A stretch of 64,000 nucleotides of DNA from positions 1 to 64,000 of the forward strand of contig NZ_BOPO01000146.1 in NCBI RefSeq assembly GCF_017312725.1, written 5' to 3'. Under the pieces are notes generated by a model that was given only the letters and a program-made list of their open reading frames with translations, was not told the origin of the DNA and did no database searches. The position numbers and the translations under genes were made by a program. Shown here in pieces: positions 18,490 to 27,901 of this stretch (position 1 is the stretch's first letter; each line of letters opens with the position of its first letter). The DNA comes from Actinocatenispora comari (lineage in GTDB: Bacteria; Actinomycetota; Actinomycetes; Mycobacteriales; Micromonosporaceae).

Positions 18490-18673
18490 GCGGTGATCGT
18501 CGCCGGCCCGTACCGGTGCGTTGCGGGGTGGACACGGGCACATCACGGAACCGCGTACCGGCAACGATCGGGTCACGGACCCCGCGCCGGGCTGAACCGG
18601 CCGGCCCGCTCGCGGGTCGAGCAGTCAGGGCATGGCCGCGACCCGCGCGGCCGTGCGGTGCCGGGGAGGTGCG

Positions 18674-21600
18674 GTGGCTGCCGTCGGGGTGACTGTGCGC
18701 GGGATCCGGTACCGCGCGGGCCGGTCGCTGGTGGTGTTCGTGCTGGCGGTGGTCGCCACCACCGCGGTCGTGCTGGTACCCGGCTACACCCTCGCCGCCG
18801 AGCAGTCCGCCCTCACCGACCAGCTGCGGTCGCGGCCGGCGGCGTCGATCGGGCTGACGGTCTCCGGCGACGAGCCGGACGCGCTGGCCGCCGCCGCGGA
18901 CGGGATGCTGCGCGACACCCCGCGACTGGCCGCGGTCACCGGCCGCCGCTGGTCGGGCGCGTCCGGCACGGTCAGCCTCGCCTCGCAGCCGGGCCTGCCG
19001 GACGCGGCGCTGGTGTACCGGTCCGGACTGTGCGGCCAGCTGCGGCTCACCGCCGGGCACTGCCCGTCGAGCCACGACACCGGCCTGCTCGCCGAGGCCA
19101 GCACCGCCCGGCGGTACGGGCTGTCGGTCGGGGACACCGTCCGGTTCCAGCGGGGCGACGACGACCCGAAGGGCGAGCAGCCGGGCCGGTACCTGCACCG
19201 CATCGTCGGGCTGTACCGGCTGCCCGACGCCGGCGCGACCTACTGGTGGGGCGGCGGCCTGTTCGGCGCGCTGGACACCGAACCGCTGCTGTCCACCAAC
19301 CCGAGGTCGGCCGCCTTCCCCGGCCTGCGCGACAAGGCCGCCGAGATCGACATCGAGGTGCTGCCGGAGCGGATCTCGCTGTCCGACGCCGCGCCGCTGC
19401 GCACCGCGACCATCGACGCCGGCGTGGTCCTGGAACAGGACGGCAGCCACCTGAGCACCGGACTGCCGGCGGCGATCGGCGCGGCCGGCCGGGACCGTAC
19501 CGCGATCCTGTCGTCGGTGCCGGTGGTGGTGGTCCCGCTGGTGCTGCTGTGCCTGTTCGTGCTCTACCTCGCGGTGGCCGCGGTGACCGAGGAGCGCGGT
19601 CCGGAGATCGCGCTGGCCAAGCTGCGCGGGTTCGGCGGCGCCGGCGCGGCCCGGTTCGGGCTGGCCGAGACGCTGCTGGTGATCGTGCTGGCGGTGCCGG
19701 TCGGGCTGCTCGCCGGGCTCGGCGGCACCGAGCTGCTCGCCGCCCTGGTGCTCGCGCCGGGCACGCACGTCGCGCTGTCGCTGCCGATCCTCGCCGCGGC
19801 CGGGTTGGCGCTGCCGGGCGCCGCGGCGGCGGCCACGGTGGCGGCCCGGCACACGGTACGGGCGGCGCCGCTGGCGCTGCTGCGCCGGGTGCCGGCGCGC
19901 GGCCGGTGGCGGGCGAACGTGCTGGAGGGTGCGATCGCGGCGCTCGCCGCCGCGGCGCTGTACCAGGTGCTGTCGGATCCGGGTTCGCAGCTGGGGCTGC
20001 TCGCTCCGCCGCTGATCGCGCTGGTGGTGGGGCTCGCCGCGGCCCGGCTGACCGCGGTGCTCGCCGGTCGCCGGCGGGCGGCCGGGGCCGGGCGGGTCCG
20101 CCCGTACCGGCTGCTGGCGCGGGCGCAGCTGGCCCGGCGGCCGATCGCGCAGCGGCTGGTGCTGGCCGTCACGGTAGCCGTCGCGCTGCTCGGCTTCGCC
20201 GTGGTGGCGACGGACGTGGCCGCGCACAACCGCTCCGTGGTGGCCGCCGACCGGGTCGGCGCGGACGCGGTGTACACGGTGCGGGCCGGCAGCGCGCAGC
20301 AGCTGCTCACCGCGGTGCGGCGGGTCGATCCCGGCGGGCACGGCCTGATGGCGGCGATGCAGACCAGCGTGCACTACGGCGACGGCACCGTGTCGGTGCT
20401 CGCGGTCGACTCCGGCCGGCTGCCGGCCGCGGCCACCTGGCCCGGCCGTACCGCCGGGTCGCTGCGGTCGATGGTCGCCGCGCTGCCCAGCCACACCGCC
20501 GCGCCGCTCGCGGTGCGCGGCCCGTTCGTGGCGACGGTACGGGTCGACGACGCGCCGACCGGTGCCCACGCCCTGACGTTGACCGCGCAGGTCGCCGATG
20601 CGGCCGGCGCCGCCCGCACGGTCCAGCTCGGCACGCTGCGCGCCGGGACCCACCCGTACTCCGCGACGCTGCCCGGGTGCGCGCGCGGATGCGACCTGGT
20701 CGGCCTCGGCATCGCCCGCTACCCGGGCGACGCCACCCAGGTCAGGGCGAGGCTCGCGATCACCGCGCTGACCGACCACGGCGCCGCCCTCGACGCCGGC
20801 CTCGGCACGGACGGCCGGTGGCGGGCGATGGGCGCCGACTCCGGGTTCACCCTGGAACCGTCCACCTCCGACGGTCTGGTGCTCGGGTACGCGGGCGAGC
20901 AGGACGCCGACGCGTTGCTGGGTTACGCGAGCGTCCCGCGCCGGCTGCCGGCGGTACTGGCCGGGCCGGCGCCGGCGGACGAGCCGGACGCGACCCGGTT
21001 CGAGTTCCCGGCGCTGGGCGGCACCCCGCTCCCGTTCACCGTCGTCGGGCACGACCGCGAGATCCCGCGGGCCGGCCGGCGGGCGCTGCTGACCGACCTG
21101 ACCGGGCTGCAGCGGCTGGTCGCGGTCACCCCGGACGCCACCGCCGACACCACCCCGACCTACCAGGTGTGGGCCGGCCCGGACGCGCCCACCGGCCTGC
21201 GGGCCCGGCTGGCCGCCGCCGGGGTACCGGTGACCGGCGCCGCCACCCTCGCCGACGAACAGCACCGGCTGGCCCGGCAGGCGCCCGGCCTCGCCCTGCA
21301 CCTGTACCTGGTGGCCGGGGTCGCCGCGGTGCTGCTGGCGCTGGGCGCGGTGCTGCTGAGCTGCTACGCCGGCGCCAACGCCCGACGGTACGAGGCGGCC
21401 GCGCTCGCGGTCGCCGGGGTGCCGGCGGCGCAGCTGCGCCGCGCGCTGCGCACCGAGTTCCGCGCCGTACTGGGCATTCCGCTGCTGGCCGGGTTGGTGG
21501 CCGGGGCGCTGGGCGCGGTCCTGCTGTTGCCGGTGATCAAGCTGGTGACCGCCACCGACGCCGGGGTGCACCGCAGCTACGCGCTCGGCCCGTTCTGGCT

Positions 21601-21709
21601 GCCGGGCGCGGTGCTCGCGGCCGCGGCGGCGATGGTGGCGGTGACCGTACTGGCCACCAGGCTGCTGGAGCGCGTCGAACCGGCGCTGCTACGAGGAGGG
21701 GCCCGCTAG
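18674..21709 (+). CDS. ABC transporter permease 1 (FtsX/MacB-like, large ectodomain)
   Basis: This 1011-residue membrane protein starts with a transmembrane helix (about 18-40), continues with an extracellular region to about 275, then has three helices (about 275-305, 335-365, 375-400) with the cytoplasmic motif EIALAKLRGFGG, the FtsX-type coupling helix. A second ectodomain and a C-terminal set of helices follow, giving two FtsX-like halves in one chain. GTG 18674 follows GGGGAGG by four bases. It is the first gene of a four-gene exporter operon, and the next ATG starts immediately after its TAG. It probably works on lipoproteins, peptides or lipids in the envelope; substrate unknown. Confidence 0.82.
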   Translation: MAAVGVTVRGIRYRAGRSLVVFVLAVVATTAVVLVPGYTLAAEQSALTDQLRSRPAASIGLTVSGDEPDALAAAADGMLRDTPRLAAVTGRRWSGASGTVSLASQPGLPDAALVYRSGLCGQLRLTAGHCPSSHDTGLLAEASTARRYGLSVGDTVRFQRGDDDPKGEQPGRYLHRIVGLYRLPDAGATYWWGGGLFGALDTEPLLSTNPRSAAFPGLRDKAAEIDIEVLPERISLSDAAPLRTATIDAGVVLEQDGSHLSTGLPAAIGAAGRDRTAILSSVPVVVVPLVLLCLFVLYLAVAAVTEERGPEIALAKLRGFGGAGAARFGLAETLLVIVLAVPVGLLAGLGGTELLAALVLAPGTHVALSLPILAAAGLALPGAAAAATVAARHTVRAAPLALLRRVPARGRWRANVLEGAIAALAAAALYQVLSDPGSQLGLLAPPLIALVVGLAAARLTAVLAGRRRAAGAGRVRPYRLLARAQLARRPIAQRLVLAVTVAVALLGFAVVATDVAAHNRSVVAADRVGADAVYTVRAGSAQQLLTAVRRVDPGGHGLMAAMQTSVHYGDGTVSVLAVDSGRLPAAATWPGRTAGSLRSMVAALPSHTAAPLAVRGPFVATVRVDDAPTGAHALTLTAQVADAAGAARTVQLGTLRAGTHPYSATLPGCARGCDLVGLGIARYPGDATQVRARLAITALTDHGAALDAGLGTDGRWRAMGADSGFTLEPSTSDGLVLGYAGEQDADALLGYASVPRRLPAVLAGPAPADEPDATRFEFPALGGTPLPFTVVGHDREIPRAGRRALLTDLTGLQRLVAVTPDATADTTPTYQVWAGPDAPTGLRARLAAAGVPVTGAATLADEQHRLARQAPGLALHLYLVAGVAAVLLALGAVLLSCYAGANARRYEAAALAVAGVPAAQLRRALRTEFRAVLGIPLLAGLVAGALGAVLLLPVIKLVTATDAGVHRSYALGPFWLPGAVLAAAAAMVAVTVLATRLLERVEPALLRGGAR

Positions 21710-24700
21710 ATGCACACGTTGCGGCTGGCACTCGCCGGGCTGCGGTACCGCGGCGCCCGGTCGGTGGTGGTGGGGCTGATCGCGGCGGTCGCGGTGGCCG
21801 CCGCGGTGATCGGGCCGGCCTGCGCCCGCGCGGCCGAGCAGTCGATCCTGCTCGACCAGCTGCGCGCCGCGCCGAGCTGGCTGACCGGCTTCTCCGTCGA
21901 GTCCATCGGTACCGCCGGCGACCAGTCCCCGGCCGTCGTGGCCGGCGGCAGCGGTACCTCGCCGTCGTCGGACGCGCTGGCCCGGATCCCGGTCGACTAC
22001 CTGACCCGGCACGCCGCGCGGACCATGCAGGCGCAGCACTTCTACGCGCCGCCGATCGGCGGCGTGGTCACCTCGCTGGCGTTGCCGAGGATCTCCGGCG
22101 ACCGCACCACCGGCCGGATGGTGTACCGGCAGGGCTACTGCCGGCACCTGACCATCACCTCCGGGCACTGCCCGGCGGCGACCGGCGAGGTGCTGGTGAG
22201 CAGCCGCTCGTCGTACCGGGTGGGGCAGCGCATCCGGGTCTCCGCGAGCGGTGTGACCAGCGCGGACGCCGGTACGCCGGGGAAGACCACGGTGCGGGTG
22301 GCCGGCCGGTACCGGGTGCCGGGCGGCGCGGCCGACTACTGGTTCGACCACGGCTACTTCGACGCCGCGGTGTACATGGACCAGCAGGAGGAGGTCCGCC
22401 GGGTCGACTCGTTCTTCGGCACCGAGGCGACCGTGCGGTCGATCGGCGTCGCCCAGTTCCAGAACGTCGTCGACTTCCGGCTGCTGGTCGATCGGGTCCG
22501 GCTGGACGACGTACCGACGTTGAAGGCGCGGCTGGCCGCCGGCACCACCCGGATCGAGGCGGCCGGGCTGCGCACCAACGCACCGCTGACCGGCGTGCTG
22601 TCCGATGTGGAGCACGAACGCGGCGAGGTGGTCACCGCCGCGCTGCTGGTCGCGGTGCAGCTGGTGCTGCTGTGCTGGTTCGTGCTGTTCGGCGTGGTGC
22701 GGGCGGCGATCGACGAGCGGGTACCGGAACTGGCGCTGGCGAAGCTGCGCGGCCTGCCGAGTCGTGGCGTCACCGGCTTCGGGCTGGCCGAGGTCGGGGT
22801 TCTGGTGGTCGCCGCGGTGCCGGTCGGCATCCTGCTGGGCCTCGCCGGTACCGAGATCTACGCCCGGGTCGGGCTCGCCGCCGGGGCACACGCGGAGCTG
22901 CGCTGGCCGGTGCTCGCCGCCGCGGCCGGCGCGTTCGCCGGTGCGTTCGTGGCCGCCGCACTGGCCGCCCGGCGTACCGTCGCGACGCCGGTGATCGAGC
23001 TGCTGCGCCGGGTGCCGCCGCGGTCCGGCCGGCTGCGCGCCGGCATCGCCGAGGGCGCCCTGGTCGCGATCGCGGTCGCCGCCTGCTACGAGCTGCTGAC
23101 CGGCGCCGGCGGGCGGTTGGGCCTGCTCGCCGGCGGGCTGGTCGCGGTGGTGGCCGGCATTCTCGCCGGCCGGCTGGTACCGCTGGCGATGCGGCGCGGC
23201 GTGGCCCGGGCCCGCCGGCGGGGCCGGATCGGTGCGCTGCTCGCGGCGGCGCGGGTGGCGCGGCGCGGGCAGGTGCCCCGTACCGTCGCGCTGACCACGG
23301 TGGCGGTCGCGCTGCTGTGCTACGGCTCGGTGGTGTGGGACGTGGCCGGCCGCAACCAGGCCCAGCGGGCCGGCGCCGAGCTGGGCGCCCCGACCGTCTA
23401 CTCGGTCCAGGTCGCCTCGGCGCAGCGGCTGCGCGACGCGGTCCGCCGGGCCGACCCGTCCGGGCACCAGGCGATGGCAGTGGCGCGCGGGCTGTTCGGC
23501 AACGGCGCGAAGACCACCGAGGTGCTCGCCGTCGACTCCGGCCGGCTCGCGGACGTCGCCTACTGGCAGTCGTCGTTCGCGGCGGACTCGCCGGCGCGCC
23601 TCGCCGGTCTGCTGCGGCCGTCGGCGCCGCCGATGCTCACCGCCCGGGACGGCACCCTGGGCGTCGACGTGACCGTCCGCGCCATCAGCAAGGACATCAC
23701 CCTGGTGGCGCTGCTGTCCGACGACCGGCGCGGCCAGCACGTCGTCCGGCTCGGTGGGTTGCACACCGGCCGGTACCGGCTCACCGGGCGGCTGAGCGGG
23801 TGCGGCAGCGGCTGCCGGGTGGTCGGGTTCGACCTGTACCGCGGGCCGGACGCACCGGCGCGTATCCGCGGCGACTTCGCTGTCACGAGGCTTCTCGCCG
23901 CCGGCCGCGAACTCGCCCCGATGAACCGGTCCGGGAGCTGGCGCGGGGTGGACCCGACCATGGACCAGCCGGTCAGTACGGTCTCCGTCGGCTCCGGTGG
24001 CACCACCGTGCGGTTCGACACCACCGGCGGCGAGGACCTGCGGGTGCTGCGGGTCGACGCGCCGAACCCGCTGCCGGCGGTGAGCACCGGCCGGATCGGC
24101 CGGCACCTGGGCCGCGGCACCGGACCCGGGCTGTACGGGCTGGACCAGCCGTACCGGGTGGTGGCCCGGGCGCAGACCGTGCCGGCGATCCGCAACGGCC
24201 TGCTGGTCGACCTGACCTACGCGGACCGCTCCGCGCCGGACGGCTCGTCGCTCGACACCCCGATGGTCTACCAGGTGTGGGCGGCCGCCGGTGCGCCGGC
24301 GAGCCTGCGATCCCGGCTGACCGCCGCCGGGCTGAGCATCACCGGCACCGACACGCTCGCCGCGCACCAGGCCCGGCTGGCCCGGCAGGGCCCGGCGCTC
24401 GCGCTGCGGCTGTACCTGGTCGCCGCGTTCGTGGCGCTGCTGCTCGCCGCGGCGGCCGTGCTGGTCACCGCGCACCTGACCGCCCGGCCGCTGCGGTACG
24501 AGCTGGCCGCGCTGCGGGTGGTCGGCCTGTCCCGGCGGCTGCTGCGCCGGGCCGGCTGGCGCGAGTACACGCTGCTGCTGGGTACCGCGGTGCTGGTCGG
24601 CGCCCTGGCCGGCGGCGTCGGCGCGGCGCTGGCGGTACCGCGGCTGCCCCAGGTCAGCGCGAACGGCGGGCCGCCACCGCTGTGGCTGCCCGGGCCGTGG

Positions 24701-24817
24701 TGGCCGGGCGGTGCGCTCGCCGCCTCGGTACTGCTGCTGGGGTTCGCCGCGGCGGTGGCGGTGGGCGCCGCCGTGCGCCGCGGCCGGCCGGAGCGACTCC
24801 GGGAGGGATCGACATGA
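21710..24817 (+). CDS. ABC transporter permease 2 (FtsX/MacB-like, large ectodomain)
   Basis: This 1035-residue paralogue of permease 1 has the same order: an N-terminal helix (about 17-38), an ectodomain to about 300, helices carrying ELALAKLRGLPSRG, then a second ectodomain and C-terminal helices. Shared motifs include the opening ARAAEQS/LAAEQS and the two LAVDSGRLxD segments, so the pair arose by duplication. Its ATG follows the previous stop without a gap, and its own stop overlaps a small frame at 24814 as ATGA. Both permeases probably form a heterodimer with the two ATPases that follow. Confidence 0.82.
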   Translation: MHTLRLALAGLRYRGARSVVVGLIAAVAVAAAVIGPACARAAEQSILLDQLRAAPSWLTGFSVESIGTAGDQSPAVVAGGSGTSPSSDALARIPVDYLTRHAARTMQAQHFYAPPIGGVVTSLALPRISGDRTTGRMVYRQGYCRHLTITSGHCPAATGEVLVSSRSSYRVGQRIRVSASGVTSADAGTPGKTTVRVAGRYRVPGGAADYWFDHGYFDAAVYMDQQEEVRRVDSFFGTEATVRSIGVAQFQNVVDFRLLVDRVRLDDVPTLKARLAAGTTRIEAAGLRTNAPLTGVLSDVEHERGEVVTAALLVAVQLVLLCWFVLFGVVRAAIDERVPELALAKLRGLPSRGVTGFGLAEVGVLVVAAVPVGILLGLAGTEIYARVGLAAGAHAELRWPVLAAAAGAFAGAFVAAALAARRTVATPVIELLRRVPPRSGRLRAGIAEGALVAIAVAACYELLTGAGGRLGLLAGGLVAVVAGILAGRLVPLAMRRGVARARRRGRIGALLAAARVARRGQVPRTVALTTVAVALLCYGSVVWDVAGRNQAQRAGAELGAPTVYSVQVASAQRLRDAVRRADPSGHQAMAVARGLFGNGAKTTEVLAVDSGRLADVAYWQSSFAADSPARLAGLLRPSAPPMLTARDGTLGVDVTVRAISKDITLVALLSDDRRGQHVVRLGGLHTGRYRLTGRLSGCGSGCRVVGFDLYRGPDAPARIRGDFAVTRLLAAGRELAPMNRSGSWRGVDPTMDQPVSTVSVGSGGTTVRFDTTGGEDLRVLRVDAPNPLPAVSTGRIGRHLGRGTGPGLYGLDQPYRVVARAQTVPAIRNGLLVDLTYADRSAPDGSSLDTPMVYQVWAAAGAPASLRSRLTAAGLSITGTDTLAAHQARLARQGPALALRLYLVAAFVALLLAAAAVLVTAHLTARPLRYELAALRVVGLSRRLLRRAGWREYTLLLGTAVLVGALAGGVGAALAVPRLPQVSANGGPPPLWLPGPWWPGGALAASVLLLGFAAAVAVGAAVRRGRPERLREGST

Positions 24818-24987
24818 GCGAGCGTGGGCGAGCGAATCGCGGGCATCGCGCGCTGGTGCCTCGTGGGCGTCGCGACGGAGGAGCAACGTCCACGAGCGGG
24901 CGGGCGCGAGCGCATCGTGCCTGGGTGCCTCGTGGGCGGTCCGACGCAGCAGCGTCCACGAGTCTCGGCAGAGGAGGACGGTCGTGA
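24814..24987 (+). CDS. Possible 57-residue basic repeat peptide (doubtful)
   Basis: This short frame runs from an ATG overlapping the permease 2 stop (ATGA) to a stop overlapping the ATPase 1 start (GTGA). It encodes a basic, two-unit repeat: RALVPRGRRDGGATSTS and RAWVPRGRSDAAASTS. The perfect overlaps at both ends are typical of translated operon genes, but composition and repetition look like a decayed dispersed repeat of the MSERxxR type often mis-annotated in actinomycetes. I give it low weight. Confidence 0.25.
   Translation: MSERGRANRGHRALVPRGRRDGGATSTSGRARAHRAWVPRGRSDAAASTSLGRGGRS
24830..24962. repeat. Imperfect tandem repeat between permease 2 and ATPase 1
   Basis: Two degenerate copies of about 68 bases share GGTGCCTCGTGGGCG (starting near 24856 and 24924) and GTCCACGAG (near 24948 and 24880 relative positions), each preceded by a GAGCG-rich stretch. 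It fills the only gap inside the exporter operon. Confidence 0.6.
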
Positions 24988-25859
24988 GTACCGCCAGCGT
25001 GACCCGGGTGGCCGGGATCGGGGTGACCTGCCGCGGGCTGGTCTACATCTACCGGCTGGAGGGCTACGACGTCGTCGCGCTGTCCGGGGTGGACCTGGAC
25101 ATCGAACCGGGCGAGTCGGTGGCGCTGCTCGGGCCGTCCGGTGCCGGCAAGTCGACGCTGCTGTCGCTGCTGGCCGGACTGCTCACCCCGGCCGCCGGCC
25201 GGCTGACCGTCGGCGAGCACGACCTGGCCCGCGCCGGCGCCGCGGAGCTGTCGTACCTGCGGTCCACCGACGTGGGCGTGATGCTGCAGGGCGCGATGCG
25301 CAACCTGCTGCCGTACGTGTCGGCGGTCGAGAACGTGCGGTTCGCCCAGTCCGGCGTGCCGAAGGCGCGGCGGGCCGGGCTCGCCGGGCCGCGCGAGCTG
25401 CTGGACATGGTCGGCCTCGCCGACCAGGCGCACACCCGACCACCGGATCTCGCACCGGGCGCCCGGCAGCGGCTGGCGATCGCCACCGCGCTGGCCAACG
25501 GCGCCGGGCTGCTGCTCGCCGACGAGCCGACCAGCCAGCTCGACACCGCCGCCCGGGACGAGGTGCTCGACGTGCTGTCGGCGGTCAACCGTGCCGGCCG
25601 CACCGTCGTGGTGGTCACGCACGACCCGGACGTCGGCGGCAGCATGGGCCGCACCGTCACCATCCGGGACGGCCGGGTCGGCGCCGAGGGCCGCCGCGGC
25701 GAGGAGTACTCGGTGGTCGGCCGGGACGGGTCGGTGCACCTGCCGCCGGACGTCCTCGACGAGATCGTGCCGGGCACGTTGCTGCGGGTGGAGCTGATCG
25801 ACGGTACGGCGGTCCGGCTGACCCCGGCGCAGGACGCATCCCGAGAGGAGCCGCGGTGA
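24984..25859 (+). CDS. ABC transporter ATPase 1 with degenerate signature motif
   Basis: This 291-residue ATPase has Walker A GPSGAGKST (about 50), a Q-loop VMLQG, Walker B and D-loop GLLLADEPTSQLD, and the H-loop VVVTHDPD. The ABC signature, normally LSGGQ, reads LAPGARQRLAIA here, so the helical-domain contact to ATP in the opposite site should be weakened. It belongs to the LolD/MacB class by neighbours. GTG 24984 has GAGGAGG upstream. The stop overlaps the next start as GTGA. Confidence 0.86.
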   Translation: MSTASVTRVAGIGVTCRGLVYIYRLEGYDVVALSGVDLDIEPGESVALLGPSGAGKSTLLSLLAGLLTPAAGRLTVGEHDLARAGAAELSYLRSTDVGVMLQGAMRNLLPYVSAVENVRFAQSGVPKARRAGLAGPRELLDMVGLADQAHTRPPDLAPGARQRLAIATALANGAGLLLADEPTSQLDTAARDEVLDVLSAVNRAGRTVVVVTHDPDVGGSMGRTVTIRDGRVGAEGRRGEEYSVVGRDGSVHLPPDVLDEIVPGTLLRVELIDGTAVRLTPAQDASREEPR

Positions 25860-26980
25860 AACCCATCGACACCGGCCGTACCGGCGAACCCGCCGACCGC
25901 ACCGATGCCGACCCCACCGCCGGGGTCGCCGGCCACCGCACCGGACACCCCGCCGACGTCGCGGAAACGGGGGGCGACGTCGGCGCCGGGCGGTCCGGTG
26001 CGGTGGCCGGCGCGGATCCGCTGGCCCGGTTCGACCCGGGTCCGCGCTACCGCCCCGAGCTCGGCGGCTACCGGGACGAGGCGATCGCCGACTTCGGCGG
26101 CGACGCGTCGCCCGTGTTCGGCGGCGGCGCCGCGGCCACCGGCGGCGGCCCACGAACCGGCGACGCCGCGGGTGTCGGCAACGCTGCGGGCGTCGGCAAC
26201 GGTGCGCAAGCCGGCGACGCCCGGGGGACCGGTGACACCCGGGGGACCGGTGACCGGTCGCGCGGGCCGTCCGTGGTGGCCGACGGCGACGCCGGTACGG
26301 ACGGATCCGCCGGCAGCCGGGCCGGCCAGGTCGTCGGCGTCGAGGACATCACGATCAGCTACGGCGGTCACCCCGTCCTCGCCGACGTGTCGGTACGGGC
26401 GATGCCCGGTCAGCTGCTCGCGGTGACCGGCCCGTCGGGCGCCGGCAAGACCACGCTGCTGTGGACGATCGCCGGCCTGGTCGCCCCGGACACCGGCGCG
26501 GTCCGGCTGGACGAGCAGCAGGTACGCGACCGGGACCAGACCGTCGCCGCCGGCGTCGCACTGATCCCGCAGGACAACGGCCTCGCCGCGATCCTCACCG
26601 CGCAGGAGAACGTGCTGGTACCGCTGCTCGCCACCGGGGTGCCGGCGGACGAGGCGGTGGCCCGCACCGAGCGGATGCTGGCGGCGGTCGGGCTCGGCGG
26701 CCAGGCCGACCAGCTGGTCGAGGAGCTGTCCGGCGGTCAGCAGCAGCGGGTCGCGATCGCGCGCGGCCTGGCCGCGAACGCCCGGGTGCTGCTCGCCGAC
26801 GAGGTGACGAGCGAACTGGACGCGCAGAACCGGCAGCGGGTGGTCGAGCTGCTGCGCGAGCAGGCGTGGCACGGCGCCACCGTCGTGTTCGCCACCCACG
26901 ACCCGGACGCCGCCGCGGCCTGCGACGCCGAACTGCACCTGCGGGACGGCAGGGGCGAGCTGGTCCGGGGCGGTGACTGA
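25856..26980 (+). CDS. ABC transporter ATPase 2 with 155-residue low-complexity N-terminal extension
   Basis: This 374-residue protein has about 155 N-terminal residues that are Gly/Asp/Ala/Thr-rich and repeat-like (GVGNAAGVGN, RGTGDTRGTGD), then a normal LolD-class ATPase. The ATPase has Walker A GPSGAGKTT, Q-loop LIPQDNGL, signature LSGGQQQR, Walker B VLLADEVTSELD (Val in place of the usual Pro) and H-loop FATHDPD. GTG 25856 overlaps the previous stop (GTGA), which supports translation of the extension. A start closer to the domain, near 26335, cannot be excluded. Confidence 0.85.
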   Translation: MKPIDTGRTGEPADRTDADPTAGVAGHRTGHPADVAETGGDVGAGRSGAVAGADPLARFDPGPRYRPELGGYRDEAIADFGGDASPVFGGGAAATGGGPRTGDAAGVGNAAGVGNGAQAGDARGTGDTRGTGDRSRGPSVVADGDAGTDGSAGSRAGQVVGVEDITISYGGHPVLADVSVRAMPGQLLAVTGPSGAGKTTLLWTIAGLVAPDTGAVRLDEQQVRDRDQTVAAGVALIPQDNGLAAILTAQENVLVPLLATGVPADEAVARTERMLAAVGLGGQADQLVEELSGGQQQRVAIARGLAANARVLLADEVTSELDAQNRQRVVELLREQAWHGATVVFATHDPDAAAACDAELHLRDGRGELVRGGD

Positions 26981-27150
26981 CCCGCCGGCGACAATTCGGT
27001 GATCTCTACCGGTGGCCGAGGACCGCGCCGGTCGTTGGACACTGACGTGGGCGGGGACCGGTGCCGGTGCGCGGCGCCACCGATCGTGCCGACCCGGCGC
27101 CGGGTGTCGGGCGTGTCACCCGACGGCCGGACGACACTCGGCACGGCCGG

Positions 27151-27179
27151 TTGGGTCGACATGCCGGGGCCGGTACCCT
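27151..27179 (+). promoter_or_regulatory. Candidate promoter of the Asp23 gene
   Basis: TTGGGT (27151-27156), a 17-base spacer and TACCCT (27174-27179) form a plausible housekeeping-sigma promoter (TTGNNN and TANNNT), 55 bases upstream of the ATG at 27235. A 6-base-arm inverted repeat (GTCGGG/CCCGAC, 27106-27124) lies just upstream. Confidence 0.35.
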
Positions 27180-27234
27180 CGCGTTCGCGTATCACCGTGC
27201 CGACGGGGGCGGGCAGAGATCAGACGGAGAGGGC

Positions 27235-27891
27235 ATGACCGAGACCGAAGCTGGGCGTAACGCGGGATCGCATGCGGCGGGACCGCGCGGGGGGAAGCCG
27301 GCGCACGCCGCGGACGATCCGGACCGACGAATGAACGGATCGGCCGCGACCGCGGTCGCCGACCTGCCGGCGCTGTCGGACAACGACTCGACCACGATCA
27401 TTCCGCGGATCCCGGCCGACGGTCCGCCACCGGCCGCCGTCGCGCCGGTACCGGCACCGCGACCGGGCCGCTCGCACGCGACGGCGGAGCCGGCGCCGGT
27501 GCCCGCGGCGGGCGCCGAGGCCGTGGGGGATCGGCCGGCGCGACTGCGCGGTACCACCGCGGTGGCCGGTGACGTGGTGGAGAAGATCGCGGCGTTCGCC
27601 GCCGAGCAGGTCGACGGGGTGTACGACCTGGGTGGCGACGTGGCCCGGGCGATCTCGACGGTGCGGGAGTCGCTCGCGATCGGTGAGGGCAGCTCGCGCC
27701 GCGGCGTGCACGTCGAGCTGACCGAGCAGCAGCTGCGCATCACGCTGACGCTGGTCGTCCAGTTCGGCCATCCGGCGATGCAGGTCGCCGAGCAGGTCCG
27801 GGAGAACGTGATCGCCGCGGTGGAGACGATGATGGCCACCGACGTCGGCGAGTGCAACGTGATCATCGACGACATCCACGTCGAGGACTGA
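27235..27891 (+). CDS. Asp23/Gls24-family envelope stress protein
   Basis: This 218-residue protein has a long disordered N-terminal part (about 1-115, Pro/Ala-rich) and an Asp23 domain. The domain contains [21 protein letters not shown], shown here in two pieces: [12 protein letters not shown] and VDGVYDLGG. The Asp23 strands [21 protein letters not shown] and the closing [11 protein letters not shown] are present as short matches ([24 protein letters not shown]). Such proteins associate with the membrane or envelope in Gram-positives. ATG 27235 has GGAGAGG upstream. Confidence 0.85.
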   Translation: MTETEAGRNAGSHAAGPRGGKPAHAADDPDRRMNGSAATAVADLPALSDNDSTTIIPRIPADGPPPAAVAPVPAPRPGRSHATAEPAPVPAAGAEAVGDRPARLRGTTAVAGDVVEKIAAFAAEQVDGVYDLGGDVARAISTVRESLAIGEGSSRRGVHVELTEQQLRITLTLVVQFGHPAMQVAEQVRENVIAAVETMMATDVGECNVIIDDIHVED

Positions 27892-27901
27892 GGGGCGGGC
27901 C

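Noticed and set aside
17705-21571. 1288-codon minus-strand frame opposite meaB and permease 1
   Set aside because: The plus strand carries MeaB motifs and FtsX-like membrane helices; the minus product has low-complexity shadow composition.
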